The translations under genes and the position numbers were made by a program. From Lutraria lutraria (taxonomy: Eukaryota; Mollusca; Bivalvia; Venerida; Mactridae): DNA of 64,000 nt. The stretch covers positions 5,260,993-5,324,992 of the forward strand of contig OZ026836.1 in the NCBI GenBank assembly GCA_964023205.1, in the 5' to 3' direction. Shown in pieces: positions 58,116 to 64,000 of this stretch. The notes beneath the pieces were generated by a model. That model was not told the origin of the DNA, searched no databases, and saw only the letters and a program-made list of their open reading frames with translations. Position 1 is the stretch's first letter. Each line of letters begins with the position of its first letter.

Positions 58116-59176
58116 CTACCACAGTCAAAACATCTAATTGTACTTTTGTTATCTCGTCTTTCATAACGATTGCTAGAACCGTTATGCTCATTTTGCTGTG
58201 TCGGTTTATAAGTGTTTGGAGATACAACTCTTATATAACCGTGAGAATCGTTCTTCCTGTCGGCTCTCTGAAAAGCTTCAAGTTCAACAGCGTGTCTCAC
58301 AGCTTCATTAAGAGTTGCTGGTCTAGCTTGTTTGATTCTTAGTCTCATATATTTGCTTACCAAAGAATCGATGAACTGTTCCATCGCAAGTGTTTCACGC
58401 ACATCAGCTGGAGCAGACAGATAAGCTAGATTTGCCAACCTGCGGATGTCTTGTCCGAGCTCTGACAATGTTTCTGTAGCTCGTTGTCGCTTATCTCGAA
58501 GTTGTGCTTTGTATAACTCTGTCTGATTAGGAGGAGCAAATCGTTCTTCAAGTGCTTTGGACAATTTCTCATAATCTTGCTTCTTTCCGTCTAAATTTCC
58601 CAAAACACCCTGAGCTTGCCCACGTAGTGATACAGCTAAATATAACCCAGCCTGTATCACAGTCCAACCATTCAGTTCAACGCAAGCCTCAAAATGTGCT
58701 TTATAATCTATCCATGAGCTCGACCCGTCGTATGTTGCTGGCTTGATAAAGTTCTTTGACTTCTTGACGCTTTCAGTGCTTTGATTGTTTAAAGACGCAG
58801 TTTCATCCATTCTTACTACTTTCGGCCTCTTTGTAACAAATTCGTCCCATTCATGAACTGAAGCCTCAGCATTCATTAGCTCTGACTTGTTTACTGATGT
58901 TGTTACTGTTGGTAATTGTTGTACCTTACTTTTTGAACTATTATCTTGCTGACCATACGGCGTACTGCTAGCTTGTGGTTGTGGGAAAGATACTTGACCC
59001 ATGCTAGTTAATACTTTAGGTTGGGGGTATGCATCTAACAGTCTCATTGTTGTATCAACCTCTCTTTCCAACGATTCAATTTCTAACTTCAGCCGAAGCA
59101 CCCTGTTTTCACGCTTCAACTCCGCTATCTGACGTAATGAATCAGAAAGATCCATAGAGTAATCTATATCCGACAT
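58037..59176 (-). CDS. gag: Ty3/gypsy gag (379 aa, damaged zinc knuckle)
   Basis: Starts MSDIDYSMDLSDSLRQ. Residues about 10-45 form a leucine/glutamate-rich coiled coil. Residues about 150-330 are a retrotransposon capsid-like domain (FIKPATYDGSSSWIDYKAHF, ALEERFAPPNQTELYKAQL, LNEAVRHAVELEAF). A zinc knuckle starts at C349-x2-C352, but the H-x4-C half is missing, and from there the frame runs about 27 aberrant codons to a stop. The natural continuation towards protease is in another frame, so a small deletion inside the knuckle is the simplest cause. Confidence 0.9.
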   Translation of the reverse strand: MSDIDYSMDLSDSLRQIAELKRENRVLRLKLEIESLEREVDTTMRLLDAYPQPKVLTSMGQVSFPQPQASSTPYGQQDNSSKSKVQQLPTVTTSVNKSELMNAEASVHEWDEFVTKRPKVVRMDETASLNNQSTESVKKSKNFIKPATYDGSSSWIDYKAHFEACVELNGWTVIQAGLYLAVSLRGQAQGVLGNLDGKKQDYEKLSKALEERFAPPNQTELYKAQLRDKRQRATETLSELGQDIRRLANLAYLSAPADVRETLAMEQFIDSLVSKYMRLRIKQARPATLNEAVRHAVELEAFQRADRKNDSHGYIRVVSPNTYKPTQQNEHNGSSNRYERRDNKSTIRCFDCGRIGKVDEAQMHIINRRQSRMYIHLEE

Positions 59177-59264
59177 CTTACTGTAACTACTAAGTATCTA
59201 ATTAATATAAACAATGACCTTAAATAAATGCCGGTCAGTACGTGAGTCCTAACTTACAAAGTTA

Positions 59265-59291
59265 GTTGTATCCCGCCGCGCTGCCACCAAT
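59265..59291 (-). promoter_or_regulatory. Primer-binding site of the Ty3/gypsy element
   Basis: Directly after the 5' LTR on the element strand: TTGGTGGCAGCGCGG. It begins within two bases of the LTR end with TGG, complementary to a tRNA CCA end. The priming tRNA is not identified. Confidence 0.65.
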
Positions 59292-60392
59292 TGTAACGTG
59301 TACCGAGCGCAATACACTTAATACAATAGTCACCAACCCTATAACTGGGCTGTAACTGAATATATACAGTAAGATATACTAATTTTCCTCGGGCCTACCT
59401 AGGCTAATTGATTGGTAACAAAAACAATATACTATACATACAATATTTACAACGAATGGATGGAACTTCACTATATAACGTAATTCATTACACGGGACCA
59501 AACTTATAAAACTAATGGCGTTCAACACGAACCACTATTCAGAACTACATGTATCCTCACATAGACTATCAACTACAGTCTAAATGAGTTAGAGCGTAAC
59601 AAGAGTTGCGCCACAACTTATATACTACAAAGCTCGTAGCTGACAATAAGTTCCAACTCAGCTGTATCTTTCAACGACGACCCGGTATATCTACCAGCCT
59701 ATACCTACTGTATAGAACTATATACCCTCAAATAGACGATCAACTAGTACAGTCTAAATGAGTCAGAGCGCAATCAGATTTGCGCCATAACTTATATATA
59801 CTACCAAGCTCGTAGCTGACGATAAGTTCCAACTCAGCTGTATCTTTCAACGACGACCCGGTATATAGACTATCTAACCTGCCACTCTCTCACGATAGCT
59901 AAGCTTTCTATGAGAACACGAGTAGACAGATTTCGTAGCTGTAATACGGACAAAGCCCCCGTCAATTAATAAAGTGATGTTGCTTTCACGAGAGTTTAAA
60001 CGATACTGAATAATTTCTCCTGCGAAAATGGTTTATATACCACCTGCAGCGCTTCCATTGGCTAATACCGTTCGGTAACCACCGCCAATCTTCGTATTAC
60101 TTCGTGACATAAACAAACGCTTACCTTATACGTTTAATGAGCGTCTAGTGATTGATGCTTCTCTTACGAGTTTTCTAACATCCGTAAGCTAGAGCATTGT
60201 CAACGTACGTTAAATAATTCAATAATCATGTGATTTTTATGATATGCAATTATTAATTTACCTTATTCTTTTTCTACTCGCTGTATAACTGTTATGATGT
60301 CGTTGATATCGCAGTAGAAGAGTTAACAAAGGGAAGTACATGTACCTAAATATTGGATATAATAAAGTTCGTTTCCGACCGTCAGCGTCACA
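59292..60392 (-). repeat. 5' LTR of young Ty3/gypsy element
   Basis: 1101 bp, TG..CA ended, near-identical to 51922-53018. It contains the same internal duplication (59561-59690 and 59732-59866). Confidence 0.93.
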
Positions 60393-60761
60393 ATATATAT
60401 ATATGGGTTACATGAAAAACAATTTATTTTTGGATTTTTTTCGTGACAAACCACGATCCACTTTACAGGAGATTTATTGTATTTTTACGAATGAAATCTA
60501 ATCTAACTATATCTTCATATGCATAATATGACTTACTTCATGGTAGTCGCCTAGTTTCGAACCGATTTGTCTCTATTTTCCACGATCGTCCCTTGTTTCA
60601 AATTACCAATTATCTTCAAGGCCATTTTGTCCTAAGAATGTGTCTCGTCATCAATCAGCCGGTGGACACAGAACGACATAGTTTTACGTTTTTCTTTCAG
60701 TAGATAATGGATAAGGAGGTGGATTTAGCTGTTATATCAAAATGAATCGAACAGGCATTAA
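60393..60761. other. Spacer right of the LTR element
   Basis: No gene. It begins with an AT run and the inverted partner of the sequence near 51617-51680. Confidence 0.4.
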
Positions 60762-62348
60762 GGTAACGGGCTTGGATATCACCAATTTTTAGATTAAAAA
60801 ACTAAACCATAATTATATTTTAAAATTAAACCCACTGTATGAAGTGCATTGCAAGTAATTTGAGACAAATATTACATTTGATTGGTCTACTATAACCTAA
60901 TATCGTAATTTACAAATCTTTGAACAACGATAACTACTCTGTATATAGGAATATATTACAACAAATACCCTTAAAATTACAATAAATTTATAATGCAGGG
61001 AACCGTGCCTCAGTTCTTTGATACGTTAAAAACTTGACTTTAAAGAAATTCCGTACACAAAACCCCCGCTGTTTATAACGTAATAGGCCATAGATAAAAA
61101 ATGAAAACAAGTATCAAAATTCTGAGGCACGGTTCCCTAACTTCACATATCCGCTACAAAATGTCATCAAATAAGACGGCAATATTAATTCCAAGATGAA
61201 ACATACTGTGTTTTTTAAGCTTAGCAAAGAATCGGATCATTTTCGTCTCATGAAATCAACGAATTTGACGCACCCCTTTTCAATTTTGATAGCCAACCAA
61301 ACTCGCTAATGTTAACGGTTCAATAATCGAAACCACGCACAGGTTTGATGTCTAATAAGAGATTTTACAACAATTTTTTTTCATTAATGAATTAATAGTA
61401 TCATATCGTACCAATACAACGTTACAGATGTTTAACGCTGATAAGAAAAAGTTGATAAAGGGGAGCAGTATTTATCGCAATAAAACACCATTTGTGAGCG
61501 TTCGGTTATAATTTTTTGTTGCATGGTATAGAGGTTTTCGAAGTCTAATACGAAGTGTTAAGGATCGTATTTCAAAAAAATGTTATTCTTTTGTATATCC
61601 ATTAAGAATTTTAAAAACCTTTACCCTCAGTTAAGAGAGTAACAACCATTTTTGTTCCTCTACCCCTAAACGTAAAATAGTACCTCAAAATCAAATGAAG
61701 TCACCTTTATGAAAATTGGCCTATCTCCCAAACAGATGATAAAATAAATGCAAGAATGTGTATAAGTCTAAGGGTAACCAATATTTAGTCAATTTAAATT
61801 GTTTATACGTTGTTTGGAATTACTCTGTTGCAGAAAAAGTGAAAAATGTAACCCAGATTTTAGCCTTTTACCAAAAAGTAACAAATTGATAAATATAAAT
61901 ATAAAATAAAAACTAAAGCAGGGAAACAGCTGCAATTTTCTCAGAATTAACTACTATGTGTGTACAATGTCCGGTTTTGAAAAACTTTGTGTCAGAAATC
62001 CATAGTTACTTGATTTTCGTTAATTAACCATGTATAAATTCCAATAAACTAGACAAAAATGCTTGGAATAAATATTTTCTTCCATATTACTGTATGAATT
62101 TATGTTCTTAATACGAAACATTTCCTAAAAACTAAAAAAGAAAGAGAAAAGTATGGTCCAAGTAGGATTTGAACCCATGACCCTCAGGAATATGTCAATA
62201 TGTCAGTAGAATTCATGAAATTGAGTCATCTTCAAAAAGGACGTTTCGAATTAGATATTGAAATCCTTAAAGTATGATATTAAATCTTTGTAAATAACGT
62301 AAACTATTATTTTACGTTATTTAAGCGATTTTAGCCAATGCCGATACG
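60762..62348 (+). mobile_element. TTAA-flanked piggyBac-like non-autonomous element (long copy)
   Basis: 1587 bp between TTAA at 60758-60761 and TTAA at 62349-62352. Ends GGTAACGGGCTTGG and, reverse-complemented, CGTATCGGCATTGG form imperfect inverted repeats like those of the 38656-39476 copy. A subterminal palindrome (aacgtaaa..tttacgtt) lies at about 62297-62320. About 700 bp of its interior (61520-62230) is absent from the shorter copy. That interior contains a tRNA-B-box-like stretch (minus strand, gggttcaaatcc near 62170). No transposase frame. Confidence 0.8.
60999..61138. repeat. Nested 140-bp palindromic insert
   Basis: AGGGAACCGTGCCTCAG at the left and its exact reverse complement at the right; tttgatac extends the similarity inward. 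The same structure occurs at about 39160-39298 in the other TTAA element, so it is either part of the ancestral element or an old nested MITE. Confidence 0.8.
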
Positions 62349-62599
62349 TTAATCATGATAATATTTCTTCGCAACGTTTTTAGTCCATTGTCCAAATCAT
62401 CCATTGTCCAAATCAATCCGCCCGAAATACGTTCTAAATATCAATCTTAATGCAAATAAACCCCATGACTGAACAAAGAATATGGACTTACTATTCTATA
62501 TTAGTGCATGCTCATGAAACAAACGATGCTTATATGAGATTATCTATGAAAGAAAAATGCTCAAGACGTAAGTATTCAGGATTATTTTCATACAACAAG

Positions 62600-62800
62600 A
62601 TCCTCAATATTAGTATGACGTAATCATCTTGTATGACGTAATCAATATAATTAAATACTAATATGACGTAATCAATCTAATTTGAATACTAGTATGACAT
62701 AATCAATCTAGTATGACGTAATCAATCTAATTGAATACTAGTATGACATAATCAATCTAGTATGACGTAATCAATCTAATTGAATACTAGTATGACGTAA
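62600..62800 (+). repeat. Tandem array rich in TGACGTAA
   Basis: About eight diverged copies of 'tagtatgacgtaatcaatct', in part arranged as a higher-order unit of about 50 bp with 'aattgaatac'. Some copies read tgacataa. TGACGTAA is close to a CREB/ATF half-consensus; any regulatory role is speculative. Confidence 0.85.
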
Positions 62801-63710
62801 ATATTTACATTTTATAGCATGGGTATGAACATTCGCTTACCGAAAAAGACCATCATCAAGTCATGGACCATCACTGAGAGTGCCAGTCATACAATTCATA
62901 GCTGACTATGAACTAGCCAGAATTCAAAATAGTGTTTTATTGAAATCTGAGAATATTTGAAATTTCAATGAAAAAGATGGTATAGCCGTATATAGCTTAT
63001 CTCGTCATTATATCACAACATCTTAAGAATATATTAGAAATACACAACCTAACACTGAAGGACAACTAATACGTATACATGTATATGCATGTATATTTCA
63101 GTGTTAAATACATTTTATGTTTATTCCATAATGATACCATGGCCTTGATTAACAGTAAGCAAAACACTTTTATTACGACACCATGTGTTCTGTGCGTCTT
63201 CATTCTTTTGGGAACGTGAAACACACCGTACAATGTATGATAATAATCATTTAGTTAAACATTTCAAAGTGTTTTAATATTTTGCTGTATCATCTTGAAC
63301 GGACACATTCTATGTCTAATTAATGGGTGTGTCTTTTGAAACGGCTTGCTTGTCTCATAACAAAGAGTATGGTAAAACGATGTGTCATAGTCTTACTTCA
63401 TGCAATGAAAATAGCCTAGATATATATTGACTACATAGAAACTTCATTACAATAATCGGCGTTAACAGTGATAATACCGGGAGCAGGCTTGTAACAGAAT
63501 TTAAAACAAAATCTCTAAAAATCTATTGTCAGGAAACAAAGCCATGTAGACCAGCATAAGTATATTCCCTGAATAGCAATATACCGTTTTGAGCCCAGTA
63601 TTGTCACTTTACTAAACTTTTTATGTTAGATTATGTCATTTTGTGTTAGTCTCAACCAACACATTAATACTGTGACAATAATAAAATAATATAATGTTAA
63701 TATATGTTTT
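62801..63710. other. Gene-free stretch
   Basis: No gene or clear repeat recognised. Confidence 0.4.
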
Positions 63711-63712
63711 CA

Positions 63713-63776
63713 TGATGGCCTTGTTATTGGGCTGAAGGCTGTCATATTAGTTTGAGGCCGTAGGCCAATAACAAGG
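63713..63776. repeat. Inverted repeat (hairpin) near window end
   Basis: ggccttgttattgg and ccaataacaaggc face each other about 35 bp apart and can form a stem of about 14 bp. Beyond it 'cataatggccgagct', 'cataaaagccgagct' and 'cataaaggtcgag' form a short degenerate direct repeat (63833-63907). Probably the edge of another mobile repeat that continues past the window. Confidence 0.6.
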
Positions 63777-64000
63777 CATTTATAAAACACTTACTTGTTG
63801 AGAATTTTATCAACAAAATAAAGCAGTGGTTTCATAATGGCCGAGCTGGACAGCCAATCAGAATCACCGAATCTCATAAAAGCCGAGCTTTTTTCATAAA
63901 GGTCGAGTTTTGTGTTCATAATGTCTTCGCAAACTTCATATCGGCCCTGTATTTTAAGTGAAAACGCGCCTAATATTGAATAGTTAATTAAAAATAGACA

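Larger units (their letters stand above)
51922..60392 (-). mobile_element. Ty3/gypsy LTR retrotransposon with extra zinc-finger ORF
   Basis: An 8.47-kb element. Order on the minus strand: 5' LTR (59292-60392), primer-binding site, gag, protease, RT-RNase H-integrase, a third ORF region with zinc fingers, 3' LTR (51922-53018). Flanking ATAT could be a short target duplication, but it lies in an AT run. LTR identity near 99% implies recent insertion. Frame changes at the gag zinc knuckle, within protease and at the end of integrase mean this copy cannot make a full polyprotein without recoding. There is no env-like frame. Confidence 0.93.

Overview
The window is AT-rich, intron- and repeat-laden animal DNA with no prokaryotic features. 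The small genes have short exons, GT-AG introns and TATA boxes. The repeats include tRNA-derived SINEs, foldback elements, Ty3/gypsy and mariner elements, and families bounded by 'agctcacc' and 'gggccatcatggccc' hairpins. Together these suggest a mollusc, most likely a bivalve. That is an inference from repeat style; the species cannot be read from the sequence.

The only host protein genes I can support are five small three-exon genes for secreted proteins, spread over about 39 kb. Three are on the minus strand (12184-14476, 18373-21099, 29910-30805) and two on the plus strand (47512-48615, 49794-51089). They were assembled by hand from splice signals. All five have the same plan. Exon 1 (55-59 codons) carries a signal peptide and an amphipathic helix. 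Exon 2 (21-28 codons) is strand-like. Exon 3 carries two cysteines spaced C-x19-21-C. Both introns are phase 0 in every gene. Two subfamilies (A/B/E and D/F) share the plan but little sequence. Exon order, helix-then-strands layout and the terminal cysteine spacing recall type-2 cystatins, but no QxVxG inhibitory loop is visible. I describe them as a cystatin-fold-like secreted family of unknown function, probably undescribed. Genes A and B lie in a 5.3-5.8 kb tandem duplication (9361-14706 and 15466-21308).

Most of the rest is mobile DNA. A young Ty3/gypsy element on the minus strand (51922-60392) has 1.1 kb LTRs differing at about seven bases, gag, a long pol, and an extra 3' ORF with a C2HC/C2H2 finger pair and, in a second frame, a BESS-like tail. 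Frame breaks in gag/protease and integrase make this copy defective. An older minus-strand Ty3/gypsy relic with an env-like region fills about 36.0-42.9 kb. It is interrupted inside integrase by an 821-bp TTAA-flanked element whose 1.59-kb relative, also TTAA-flanked, lies at 60762-62348. A 2.1-kb foldback element (24390-26528) has arms of about 500 bp studded with TTTCATGAAA-type palindromes. Other repeats are two copies of an internally tandem hairpin-ended element (1128-2231, 4723-5965), SINEs with an amplified tRNA 5' half, a 54-bp satellite, a TGACGTAA-rich array, a mariner relic and a LINE relic.

Between these lie long stretches with no supportable gene; they are listed as such.
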